NCBI GenBank assembly: GCA_017617335.1
Contig: JAFZWK010000027.1
Location: 1 to 54,324, forward strand
DNA length: 54,324 nucleotides
Direction: 5' to 3'
From: Bacteroidaceae bacterium
GTDB lineage: Bacteria; Bacteroidota; Bacteroidia; Bacteroidales; Bacteroidaceae
Shown: in pieces, positions 28,055 through 36,786 of the stretch
Layout: the number at the start of each line of letters is the position of its first letter
Numbering within the stretch: position 1 is the stretch's first letter
Notes under the pieces: model-generated
Seen by the model: only the letters and a program-made list of their open reading frames with translations
Database searches by the model: none
What the model was told of the DNA's origin: nothing
Made by a program: the position numbers and the translations under genes

Positions 28055-28178
28055 AAAAACCTACATATTTTTTATTAACCTACACCAAAACTGTCACCTT
28101 GTTAACCTATTATAAATAAGCAAGATAGCATGTATTGGTGGCAGTTTTGCAGTTTTTTCGAGAAAAGTACATAGTATA
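28055..28178 (-). repeat. Right inverted repeat of a 3.0-kb element
   Basis: Reverse complement partner of 25152-25275. It contains AAACTGTCACC (28088-28098), GGTGGCAGTTTTGCAG (28137-28152) and ATAGTATA at the outer end (28171-28178). The two 11-bp motifs face each other with the same 38-base spacing as at the left end. No target-site duplication is visible outside the repeats. The remainder of 27947-28350 holds two promoters and no gene. Confidence 0.85.
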
Positions 28179-28298
28179 AAGAAATGGCTGGATCTTTTGA
28201 CTGACCGAAGTTCTCTCATTTGAGGGAAGCAGTTATTGTGTTAAGAGGGGTATTGCAAAACAAAAGTGTTCTAATTTTGCTGTTTAAAGAAAAAGAAG

Positions 28299-28306
28299 TA
28301 CCTTTG
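28299..28306 (+). promoter_or_regulatory. -7 element of the second capsule segment
   Basis: TACCTTTG with a TTTTG 19 bases upstream matches the Bacteroidetes promoter. It lies 120 bases outside the right inverted repeat and 44 bases before the GT4 gene, so the downstream capsule genes do not depend on read-through of the element. Confidence 0.65.
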
Positions 28307-28350
28307 CAGGTCAGTAGATGCTTTTGCTCTACTTTAATTGAATAAATGAC

Positions 28351-29538
28351 ATGAATGTTCTTTTCATCTCTCAATACTATCCGCAAAGCATCGCCAAGAA
28401 ATGCCAGGACATTTCCAAAATTGGTCTTAACTGGGCTGCACACAATCTCTCAAAAGCCATCATTCGTGGATTTGAGGTTTGTCAGCAGGATTTTCATGTA
28501 ATCAACGTGGCTCCCATGAGTTCTTTCCCAGCATTTGCCAAGTCGCCAAGAGTACCTGGATGTGAGGATGACAATGTGCAAAGCTTGCCATACATCAACG
28601 TGGCATATTATAAAAGGAAGGACACATACAGAAAGGTTGTAAATGCTCTATTCTCTTGGTGCAGAAAGACTGAAGGTAAGAAAATAATTTTTTTCTACAA
28701 TTTCAACTATCTGAATGCCATCATTCCAATAAAAGAGGCTTTCCCTGATGTAAAGGCTGTACTGCTTGTTACTGATCTTCCTGAGTACCGAGTGCGTGAG
28801 AATAAATTTCTCAGCCAAATCAATGAATTGATATCTCCAGAGAAGAAAGCGAGAGAGGGAGAGAGATTCAACTATGTGGATGGGTATGTGTTGCTTGCTT
28901 CGAAAATGAGGGAACGCTTGCCAATGGAGGGAAAGCCTTGGTTGCTGATGGAAGGAATCTACAACGATGAGGCTGCATTGGACAAATGCAGCAAAGATCC
29001 GCATAAGGTACTGATGTACACGGGAAATTTGGGAGCTCGCTACGGAATTCGTGTACTTTTGGATGCTTTTCGACTCATAGAGGATAGTGATTACAGACTC
29101 TGGGTTAGAGGAAACGGAGAACTGACATCCCTTGTGAAAGAACGCGCCCAACAAGATTCCCGCATTTTGTATCTTGAACAGATGAGCCGCGAGGAGCTTA
29201 TGAAGAGAGAACAGGGCGCAACGCTGTTGGTCAATCCTGTACTATCCTCTCAGGAATTCACACAATTCTTCTTTCCTTCCAAAACGTTGGAATACATGGC
29301 ATCAGGAACACCGACCCTGGTGGCAAAACTTTCTTGTATACCTTCTGAATATTATGAGCACCTTTTCTTTTTTGAAGAAGAGAGTGCGGAAGGTTTAGCG
29401 GCAGAAATATGCCGTATCTGTGAGATGCCCGAACAGGAACGGAATGATTTGGGACAAAAAGCATCTGCTTTTATCTTGAATAAGAAGTCTCCCAAGGAGC
29501 AGATTTCTCGAGTGATAGAATTCTTTGATTCTTTGTGA
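28351..29538 (+). CDS. Family 4 glycosyltransferase
   Basis: A 395-residue GT-B glycosyltransferase. The N-terminus MNVLFISQYYPQSIAKKCQD is the acceptor-domain start. The C-terminal domain has VLMYTGNLGARYGIRVLLDA, the loop that binds the donor phosphate, and the E-x7-E-type region FFPSKTLEYMASGTP. It would act on the cytoplasmic face of the inner membrane to extend the repeat unit. It begins a second plus-strand segment of the capsule locus with its own promoter. Confidence 0.88.
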   Translation: MNVLFISQYYPQSIAKKCQDISKIGLNWAAHNLSKAIIRGFEVCQQDFHVINVAPMSSFPAFAKSPRVPGCEDDNVQSLPYINVAYYKRKDTYRKVVNALFSWCRKTEGKKIIFFYNFNYLNAIIPIKEAFPDVKAVLLVTDLPEYRVRENKFLSQINELISPEKKAREGERFNYVDGYVLLASKMRERLPMEGKPWLLMEGIYNDEAALDKCSKDPHKVLMYTGNLGARYGIRVLLDAFRLIEDSDYRLWVRGNGELTSLVKERAQQDSRILYLEQMSREELMKREQGATLLVNPVLSSQEFTQFFFPSKTLEYMASGTPTLVAKLSCIPSEYYEHLFFFEEESAEGLAAEICRICEMPEQERNDLGQKASAFILNKKSPKEQISRVIEFFDSL

Positions 29539-29556
29539 TAATGCAACAGGTTTTTT

Positions 29557-30474
29557 ATGGAAAGATGTGATATTGCAGTTATCCTTACATGCTACAACCG
29601 GAAAAACCTTACGGTTGCCTCTTTGAGCAGTCTTTTCCAGGCTCGTACATTATATAATGAGGGTAATGAAAGGCAACTGTTTTTGTCTGTATATCTGACA
29701 GATGATGGATGTATGGATGGTACCGCTGATGCGGTCCTGACAGAGTTCCCAAAGGAAGATATCCACATTGTTCAGGGGACGGGCTCTTTGTATTGGGCTG
29801 GCGGTATGCGATTGGCATGGAAAGAAGCTTTGAAGGATAGAAAAAAATGGGATTTCTATCTTCTGATAAATGATGATACCATCTTATGCTCTGATGCTTT
29901 TGTTGAGTTGTTCCGAACTCATCAGTATGTTATTATGCGTCATCATAATGCCGGTCTATATTGTGGAGCCTGTAGTACTTTTGATGGTACGGCTTTCATC
30001 TTTGGAGGAAAGAAATATAGAAAAGGACTATTGGGAAAGGCGGTTACGGTGGTTCCTGATGGTACTCCTCTCCCATGTTTTATGACATGTGCAAATGTTC
30101 TGATGGTTTCCGATAATGTCTTTGAAACAGTGGGGATGCTTGATGAGTATTATACACATACTAATGCTGATTGGGCGTATGGAATTGAAGCAGTCAGACA
30201 TGGTTTTCCCGTATATGTGACAGGAAAAGTCTGTGGCTTATGTGAAAATGATCATCCCACCGAAATTATGGAAGCAGAGAAAATTATCTCAATGACTTTG
30301 GCTGAACGGAAGGCTTTTTTCAATCATCCCCTAAGAGGTACTAAGGATCGATTATATTTTATGTGGAAATACAATAAAATTCGTTTCTTTGCATTGTTCT
30401 TCGCAAGGAAACTTAATATATATTTCCCTCGGATTTATTATCGATTAGTCCCTTATCGCCCAAGCGAATCATAA
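29557..30474 (+). CDS. Family 2 glycosyltransferase
   Basis: A 305-residue GT-A enzyme. ILTCYNRKNLTVASLSSL at the N-terminus, TDDGCMDGTAD, the metal-binding LLINDDT (about residue 105-111) and NADWAYGIEAVRHGFPVYV match rhamnosyltransferase-like GT2 proteins. It starts 18 bases after the GT4 gene and is the last plus-strand gene of the locus; the GH16 gene converges on it 31 bases further on. Confidence 0.88.
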   Translation: MERCDIAVILTCYNRKNLTVASLSSLFQARTLYNEGNERQLFLSVYLTDDGCMDGTADAVLTEFPKEDIHIVQGTGSLYWAGGMRLAWKEALKDRKKWDFYLLINDDTILCSDAFVELFRTHQYVIMRHHNAGLYCGACSTFDGTAFIFGGKKYRKGLLGKAVTVVPDGTPLPCFMTCANVLMVSDNVFETVGMLDEYYTHTNADWAYGIEAVRHGFPVYVTGKVCGLCENDHPTEIMEAEKIISMTLAERKAFFNHPLRGTKDRLYFMWKYNKIRFFALFFARKLNIYFPRIYYRLVPYRPSES

Positions 30475-30505
30475 AACATCTTCTGGTAAAGGTCTTGGAG
30501 TAGGT

Positions 30506-31315
30506 TTAGCTTCTCTGATACACCCTCACCCAGTCAAAGCGAGTCTCAAAGGTCTTTCTTGTGTTGGGGTAGGGTAGAGCCTTCCAGCGGCCATTGCCCA
30601 CAGCTTGGTTGAGGATGAGGAAAAACGGGTAGTCGAAGGTCCAGACATTTTCCTCAAGCAGTTTCTTGTCGTCAGGCTTTGGATAAATGCCTGTCGTCTC
30701 GCCATCAATGGTCCAAAGTATATAGCCTGGCGTCCATTCTATGCCGTAAACGTGCCACTTGCGTACATCCACGTCCTTGTTGAAACTAGTCTTCAATCCA
30801 TGCTTCGGGTTCTTTTGTGTGTACTGCGAGTGTAGGGTGTGTGATGCTTTTTTCTGGTTGCTGAACACTTCCACGATGTCTATCTCGCCATAGAGGTCGT
30901 CACGCTGGTTGTGTGTCTTGAACATCCATGCGGCGGGAAAATTACCTGGAATGAAATTGGTCTTCATCCGTACCTCAACCTTGCCATATTTGAATTCAAA
31001 CTTGTTCATTGTGTTAACACCGCCAGTCAGCATCTTTGCAGTGTCAGAAGGTTCTGTCTTGTTGGGTACGGCACGGCACACCAAACAGCCGTTCTTGATA
31101 AAAACGACTTTGTCTGACTGGCTGTTCCAGCGTGCCCACTGGCTGGGGTTGCGTTTGGCGCGGTTCCACTTGGTAGGATCAGGTTGACTGCCGTTAGGCA
31201 AGTTGAACTCGTCGCTGAACACTAGTTTCCATTCCGTATTCTGGGCCTTTAACGGAGTGGTGTCAGCTGATAGGAACATCAGTCCAATAAACATTAAAAG
31301 TATATTGCTTTTCAT
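30506..31315 (-). CDS. Secreted GH16 glycanase
   Basis: A 269-residue glycoside hydrolase family 16 enzyme (laminarinase/beta-glucanase type). It has a signal peptide ending near AQN and a single GH16 domain with the catalytic motif E-I-D-I-V-E (E144, D146, E149) and the preceding PAAWMF segment. All catalytic residues are present. These enzymes cut beta-1,3 or beta-1,4 linkages in glucans or galactans. Its ATG overlaps the TGA of the TupA-like gene by four bases, tying it to polysaccharide synthesis; it may trim or release the locus product, though a role in nutrition cannot be excluded. Confidence 0.9.
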   Translation of the reverse strand: MKSNILLMFIGLMFLSADTTPLKAQNTEWKLVFSDEFNLPNGSQPDPTKWNRAKRNPSQWARWNSQSDKVVFIKNGCLVCRAVPNKTEPSDTAKMLTGGVNTMNKFEFKYGKVEVRMKTNFIPGNFPAAWMFKTHNQRDDLYGEIDIVEVFSNQKKASHTLHSQYTQKNPKHGLKTSFNKDVDVRKWHVYGIEWTPGYILWTIDGETTGIYPKPDDKKLLEENVWTFDYPFFLILNQAVGNGRWKALPYPNTRKTFETRFDWVRVYQRS

Positions 31316-32217
31316 GATTCTATACTAGGGATAGTTACTCGTTTTCCCATCTCAAGCAGATATTCTGGTTTATAGTAGTCCATCATTCCCCCCAGAGAGG
31401 TAAAAGTCAACTCTCCAAAATAAGCTTTCCCGTTTACCTCGTAAAGGTCGACTCTTACTTGCGGAAATGGCTTTGACAAGGTTGCGGCGATGCTAATCAT
31501 CTCGGCAAGGCATTGGGGACGAGGTAAGGCCTTGGAGGGTATTGTTACATGAGACGAAGCCTTCATGTTTTCCGAATGGCGGTTCCATCTCAAATCATAA
31601 CAATCTACAGAGGTATGATAGCCGTCGGCCTGACGTTCCGAACAAGTAAGGAAAGAATATGGCTCACCATGGAAGCACCACAGCTTGTAGTCCACGAGCG
31701 ATGTCTCGCCATCGCCACACGGCAATAGCTCCTCTGCCAGAATCATAGGCTTGATGTCACGGTATTGTGGTTCGCCAGACAAGGCACCAATGTGCTTTGT
31801 GTCAAGCCAGCTCTGAAGACGAACACGTAGTTCTTTCCAATCCTCATCGCTCATCTTCTCCTTGTCTATCTTCACGTTGGTCCCTTTTCCATCGCCATTA
31901 TTGGCTTTCAGGATGAATTGCTGAGGCAGTTCGTCAAAAGGAATGTCGTCTACTTTTTCCCATGCTCCATACAACGGAATGAGAATTGACTCCAGTCCAC
32001 ATGCTTTTACATATTCATGTACTCGATATTTATCAGCAAGTTCCGTCCATTTCGAGGTGTCAGTAAATAGTTTCAGATAAAGAATCTTTTCGTTTAAATC
32101 CTTTGGATGTTTGAAATTGGGCAAACGACCGAAACGCAAGAAATAGCGTAACTTTACTGTAGTGACAGGGAATTTCTCTAATATTATTGCAGCAAAGTGT
32201 TGTATAACTTTATTCAT
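31312..32217 (-). CDS. ATP-grasp TupA-like protein, copy 2
   Basis: A 301-residue paralogue of the protein at 21707-22645, sharing DLNEKILYLKLFTD, ELADKYRVHEYV, QFILKANNGDGKG, MILAEELL and PQVRVDLYEVNGKAYFGEL. It is a likely ATP-dependent ligase acting on a sugar intermediate. I start at ATG 32217; an upstream in-frame TTG at 32256 would overlap the preceding gene. The GH16 gene overlaps its stop by four bases. Confidence 0.85.
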   Translation of the reverse strand: MNKVIQHFAAIILEKFPVTTVKLRYFLRFGRLPNFKHPKDLNEKILYLKLFTDTSKWTELADKYRVHEYVKACGLESILIPLYGAWEKVDDIPFDELPQQFILKANNGDGKGTNVKIDKEKMSDEDWKELRVRLQSWLDTKHIGALSGEPQYRDIKPMILAEELLPCGDGETSLVDYKLWCFHGEPYSFLTCSERQADGYHTSVDCYDLRWNRHSENMKASSHVTIPSKALPRPQCLAEMISIAATLSKPFPQVRVDLYEVNGKAYFGELTFTSLGGMMDYYKPEYLLEMGKRVTIPSIES

Positions 32218-32236
32218 TAATGAAAAGGTAGAAGGT

Positions 32237-33022
32237 TTACCTGCGGATGTTTGCAATCCAGTTAATTGCCCTCTTGGTCAGGTAGGTGGGCATAAAGATG
32301 AAAAAGAGGTATAGATAGGAGAAGGGTACTGAGTATCCGAAAACGAACTGATACACTTTAGCGTTGTATTTGACGAGCTTTAGCTTCTTGCTACTGATGC
32401 CCTCAGGAGTCCTGCGATAGATGGCCAAGGGTTCCACCATACCGTATGCTGTCTTGCACTGCTTCATAATGGTCAGGAAGAGAGCCCAGTCTTGACGTTT
32501 ACGGATGGTTGGCATGAAGAATTTGCCATATTTCGTAGTATCGTAGATGGCGGTCAGGCAACCTATCTTGTTGTCATGCTTCAGGTCTGTCAGACTTAGA
32601 CGAGAAGGAGCAATCACGATTCCTTTATGCTCATCGTCAGGACCGCAAATCAGGTAGCTGGAGAAACAAAGACAGCATTGATGCTTCTGCATATAGGCAA
32701 CCTGCTTTGCCAGCTTTTCGGGGAACCAGCGATCGTCGCTGTCGCAGAAGGCAATGTATCGTCCACGAGCTTCTTTTATGCTATTGTTGCGGGCATATCC
32801 AGGACCATTGTTCTCAGGCATTAGGAAAATGCGCACGCGCTTATCTCGCTCTGCATAGCTGTTCAACAATGCAAGGGTCTCTGGATCGGTAGAATGGTCG
32901 TCGGTGATGATGAGTTCCAGATTCTTGTAAGTTTGACTCAGTACACTGTCTATGCTGGCGCCAATATATCTACTGGCGTTGTAGGATGGCATAATAACAG
33001 ATACTAGGTCTTTTTTCCTCAT
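32237..33022 (-). CDS. Family 2 glycosyltransferase
   Basis: A 261-residue GT-A enzyme with a complete set of motifs: VSVIMPSYNASRYIGASIDS, ITDDHSTDPET, GPGYARNNSIKEARGRYIAF and the metal-binding CDSDDRWFPEKL (about residues 93-104). The end has a hydrophobic stretch (FSYLYLFFIFMPTYL) that could anchor it to the membrane. It is first in a minus-strand trio with the TupA-like and GH16 genes. No clear TAnnTTTG is seen in the 91-base gap upstream. Confidence 0.88.
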   Translation of the reverse strand: MRKKDLVSVIMPSYNASRYIGASIDSVLSQTYKNLELIITDDHSTDPETLALLNSYAERDKRVRIFLMPENNGPGYARNNSIKEARGRYIAFCDSDDRWFPEKLAKQVAYMQKHQCCLCFSSYLICGPDDEHKGIVIAPSRLSLTDLKHDNKIGCLTAIYDTTKYGKFFMPTIRKRQDWALFLTIMKQCKTAYGMVEPLAIYRRTPEGISSKKLKLVKYNAKVYQFVFGYSVPFSYLYLFFIFMPTYLTKRAINWIANIRR

Positions 33023-33113
33023 TGCGCGTGTTTTATATTAAAAACGTGTAAAGCTGGGAAAAATTGTGTAGGTGGGCAAGAAAATTTTATATTTCTTTGT
33101 TAAATGATTGAAA

Positions 33114-35780
33114 TCATTCTTGTGACGTCGTTTTCATGTGAATATCCCGTTGAGGGAATGGAATCTCTATGTGGTTATCATTCAGTGTGTTGTAGATAAC
33201 TTCCTTGATGCGGGCCGTCAACATGATCTTTTCCTCCACCAGCATCCAGATGCAGACTAACAGGTCGACTGAACTCTCTCCAAAGTCTGAGAACATGATG
33301 TTGACAGGAATGTTCACGTTAGTGATGTACTTGCCAGCTGCGTTGCGTTCCTTGCAGATGGGAGTAATGGCATCTGTGAGCAGTTGGCGTACTTCTTGGA
33401 TGTTTGATCCGTATGCCACTCCGATGGGAATCTTGATGAGTTCGTAGCGATGGTTCCTGGTCAGGTTCTTGAAATTCTTACTGAAGAGCGCACTATTGAG
33501 GAATGAGATGACGGAACCATCGGCCGTAACAATCTGTGTACTCTGATAGGTGATGCTTTCCACCTTGCCGCTGATGCCGTCGCATACGATATAGTCGCCC
33601 ACGTGCAGACGACCTGCCATTAGGTTGATTCCGTAGAAGAAGTTCTCAAGGATGCTTTGCATTGCGAATCCCAAACCTGTTGCCAGACCTGCACTCACGA
33701 TAGAGATGCCGCTCTTGGGAACCTCCAGAATGACGAGTGAAATGATGATGTAGAGACCCCAGCAGATGATGCCTATGATGTTGCGTGCCAATGTCAGATT
33801 GTAGGTTTGATTATCCTTGATGGTCTTGCGGCGGAAGTAACTGTAGAAACTGCAGATGATGTAGTTGAGGTAACGGAAAATGAACCACATGGCCACCACT
33901 ACACAAATACGGTAGAGCGAGATGCGTATCAGATTGGTCTGATGCACGATGTCCATGAAGAAGATACGGTGACAGATACTCGTCATCTCGAAGGTCTTGG
34001 CAGCCCAGAAAATGCTCACCAATACTGAAGCGACCGCCATGATGGGAACTAACGTCCGATTGAAGAGGTCGTAGAACCAAGTTTGGGTGACATATTCCCC
34101 ACGTCGCATCTTGTCCATCATCAATTTCACGTCTGCGCTGATGTCCTTTCCTGCCTCAGCCTTCTTCTTCAGGTCAGGTCGCACGTGATAAATAAGGTAC
34201 CGCTTCTCGAACATTTCCATTAGGTCATACATGCACGTAATGGTCATGATGGCAGCCAACTGGAAGGTCCACCATACCATGATCTGCACGGCTAATAAGC
34301 AGTAGCCAGCCCAAGCGGCAACGGTGGAGATGATCATGGCAGCTGTAGTCAGATGGCTGTACACAACGTCCAGCAAGGGCAAACCTTCTCGATGCCGCCT
34401 CGACAGCACCAGTTGCCAGATAGTGAAGCCTAAGAGGATGGGTGGAAAGAGCAGATTCACGAGGGCGTTGGGAATCAGTACGATGCGGAACAGGATGACG
34501 ATGAAAGCCAGCAGCATCAGAGGCATGTAGATGATGGCAGCGTGACGCATCTGCTCGCCTTTCAGTCGTATATAGAGGCTCAAGAAGATGACTTCCAGCA
34601 GCCAAGCTATGTTGATGATGAGTCGAGTGCCCATCTGGATAAAGTTGCGGTCTGTAAAGGTGCGGACAATCATCACGATGATGGCAAAGAGAGCAATGCC
34701 TACCACGTTGTTGAGCATTTCGCGCTTCAGCTTGAAGTCCTTGCTTCTCCACTTCTTAGGCAGGAACCATCTCAGGGCGACGTAACTCAGCACCCATGCG
34801 ATGGCGAGATACATCACGAGGAACACGCTGATGAATAGCACAGAAGCACCGCGCCACTCCGAGAAGATTGCGCTGTGTCCTGCAAAAGGCTTGTACTTGT
34901 TTTCCCAGGCACGTTCTGCCCTGCGGAGTTGTATGGGTAGCCTGAACAGCATGGAGAAGTAGTTTTCGCTTCCGTTCTTGAAGATATTGTCCTGCAGGAT
35001 CTTGTATCGACTTTGGGCGAACGAGTTGAGTTCCAGAACTTTAGTCCTTACGCTCTTGTAGTAAGAGTTTTCTGCCTCCATGCTCTCCAGGAAACACTGC
35101 AGATTGTCTCGAATGCCTTCTGCATACTTCAGGCAAGCAAAGCGATCCTCCAACTGCTGACCACTCAGATATAGAGGCATGTTAGGTTCTCCTTCCTCTA
35201 TTTCCTCCTCGTTGACATTCTCGTGGGGCAGAGGGGGCATCATGGCGGCAGTCAGGGTGCTGTCGATTGGCTTTGAGATGCCCTTCTTGTAGGATAGAGA
35301 ATCGATGGCTTGCAGCAGAATGCTGTCGCTGGCGCTGATCACGCTGTCATTATCAGCTATGACAGGAGGCATGCTCTTTAGCGAGACGATCAGGGAATCG
35401 TAGCGCTCCAGCTCAATCTTTATTCCGGCAATGATCTTGTCGTATTGGTTCATCTTGCCGTTTTGGTTGTTCAGCTCCATGTACAGATTAATCGCCTGCT
35501 GGCAAGCATAAGCCATATCGAAGGTGTTCTCTGTCGACTGCGAGTAGAGCATCAGGCTTATCTGTTCACATTTGTGCATGTAGCTTACCAGTCGCTGATG
35601 CTGTGCCGTACCCTGCTGCTCATACATCGCCATGAATTGCTTTTGCTTCTCGTGGTTCATCTGTAACTCAGCCCTCAGCACTCCCAGCGTTCTGGCCAGA
35701 TCCTTCTCTCTCAGCACCGCTTGGACTTGTACCACACACAGTATCGTCAGCAGTATCGCCACTATCTTTCTTGTCTTCAT
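33114..35780 (-). CDS. MscS/MscK-type mechanosensitive channel
   Basis: An 888-residue protein with a signal peptide, a long periplasmic coiled-coil region (about 25-290), about ten transmembrane helices (about 315-690) and an MscS domain. The pore helix GLATGLGFAMQSILENFFYG and the following AGRLHVGDYIV are well conserved. Such channels open under membrane tension and release solutes on osmotic downshift. The large N-terminal part resembles MscK-like proteins. A promoter lies in the divergent gap with 35916. Confidence 0.88.
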   Translation of the reverse strand: MKTRKIVAILLTILCVVQVQAVLREKDLARTLGVLRAELQMNHEKQKQFMAMYEQQGTAQHQRLVSYMHKCEQISLMLYSQSTENTFDMAYACQQAINLYMELNNQNGKMNQYDKIIAGIKIELERYDSLIVSLKSMPPVIADNDSVISASDSILLQAIDSLSYKKGISKPIDSTLTAAMMPPLPHENVNEEEIEEGEPNMPLYLSGQQLEDRFACLKYAEGIRDNLQCFLESMEAENSYYKSVRTKVLELNSFAQSRYKILQDNIFKNGSENYFSMLFRLPIQLRRAERAWENKYKPFAGHSAIFSEWRGASVLFISVFLVMYLAIAWVLSYVALRWFLPKKWRSKDFKLKREMLNNVVGIALFAIIVMIVRTFTDRNFIQMGTRLIINIAWLLEVIFLSLYIRLKGEQMRHAAIIYMPLMLLAFIVILFRIVLIPNALVNLLFPPILLGFTIWQLVLSRRHREGLPLLDVVYSHLTTAAMIISTVAAWAGYCLLAVQIMVWWTFQLAAIMTITCMYDLMEMFEKRYLIYHVRPDLKKKAEAGKDISADVKLMMDKMRRGEYVTQTWFYDLFNRTLVPIMAVASVLVSIFWAAKTFEMTSICHRIFFMDIVHQTNLIRISLYRICVVVAMWFIFRYLNYIICSFYSYFRRKTIKDNQTYNLTLARNIIGIICWGLYIIISLVILEVPKSGISIVSAGLATGLGFAMQSILENFFYGINLMAGRLHVGDYIVCDGISGKVESITYQSTQIVTADGSVISFLNSALFSKNFKNLTRNHRYELIKIPIGVAYGSNIQEVRQLLTDAITPICKERNAAGKYITNVNIPVNIMFSDFGESSVDLLVCIWMLVEEKIMLTARIKEVIYNTLNDNHIEIPFPQRDIHMKTTSQE

Positions 35781-35823
35781 AGATTTCTCCAGATTTCTTT
35801 CGACTTTTTTTTAATTAATGTTA

Positions 35824-35891
35824 CAAAGGTACATAATAATTCTTTTTTTGGAAAACTTTTTTGCCTATTTAGAAAGAAACATGTATTTTTG
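35824..35891. promoter_or_regulatory. Divergent promoters for the channel and CarboxypepD_reg-like genes
   Basis: TACCTTTG on the minus strand (35831-35824) serves the channel gene, and TATTTTTG on the plus strand (35884-35891) serves the gene starting at 35916. Both match TAnnTTTG; the 136-base gap contains nothing else. Confidence 0.65.
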
Positions 35892-35915
35892 CTTTGAATT
35901 CAAAGGAAAATAGCT

Positions 35916-36752
35916 ATGAAAGAAAGGATGTTTCATTTTATTTTAGCCCTCACCTTCGTTGCCTCGTCGTTTGCGGAGACCCGTATCACTGGCTTGGTTC
36001 GCAGCGAGGGAGAGCCTATTGCAGACGCCATCGTGATGGAGATCAACAAGGATCATCGTATCCTTCATCAGACTCGAACAGATTCCCAAGGGCGTTACAG
36101 CATTGTTTTCACCAACCCGCAAAAGAACTCTATCCGCGTGTTGGCAGCTGGATATTATCCCATCACCCACAAATTGCGCGAGTTCACTCACGTTACCGTC
36201 AATCTGACTCCCAAGGAGCATTCCATCAACTACGACACGTTGCCAGGACGTCATAAGGGCGTCCAAACCAACAAACTCTTTGTAGGGCGCGTAGGTGATG
36301 GGACTCGTCCGCAGATTTCTCGCCTCGAGATCGTGTCAGATACGCTTTTCAGCCTCATCGTTCCACTCCGCGTGGATGCTCTTGTCGATGATTATCGAGC
36401 TGGCCGCAACGTGATGTTTCTGGGAGATGGAGACGAGCTTCTTCTCACGGCTCGCAATGGGATGGATGTCAGGCCCATAGAGGGAGATCCAGAGGATATT
36501 GCCGACAAGATCCGCCCCATCAATAACAATGTTCAGATTGTCAATGGGCAATCTCCCAACGTATACACGAATAATTACGTATATCCGCGTTTCCTCATCC
36601 CTCGCGCCCAGCTCTTCTCGCTCCTCGAGAATGCCAGCCGAGTGCGCCGCATAGCTTTCGATACCGTCCACGCCGACAACTATTGGCTGCTTTATCCCTC
36701 TGAGGAATTCGAGTCCGAGCTTCAGCGTCTCATCTATAAATTGATGAAGTAG
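35916..36752 (+). CDS. Secreted protein with a carboxypeptidase-regulatory-like N-terminal domain
   Basis: A 278-residue protein. A signal peptide (ending near FAE) leads into RITGLVRSEGEPIADAIVME and TRTDSQGRYSIVF (about 22-90), the CarboxypepD_reg-like beta-sandwich also found at the start of TonB-dependent receptors. The C-terminal 180 residues have no recognised family. No plug or barrel follows, so it is not a truncated SusC by length alone. It is likely periplasmic or outer membrane associated. Confidence 0.65.
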   Translation: MKERMFHFILALTFVASSFAETRITGLVRSEGEPIADAIVMEINKDHRILHQTRTDSQGRYSIVFTNPQKNSIRVLAAGYYPITHKLREFTHVTVNLTPKEHSINYDTLPGRHKGVQTNKLFVGRVGDGTRPQISRLEIVSDTLFSLIVPLRVDALVDDYRAGRNVMFLGDGDELLLTARNGMDVRPIEGDPEDIADKIRPINNNVQIVNGQSPNVYTNNYVYPRFLIPRAQLFSLLENASRVRRIAFDTVHADNYWLLYPSEEFESELQRLIYKLMK

Positions 36753-36786
36753 GGGAGGCATAAGGATGTGGCAAAAAAGACAACTG

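Noticed and set aside
25079-28300. Target-site duplication around the inverted-repeat element
   Set aside because: Bases outside both TATACTAT tips were compared and show no convincing direct repeat.
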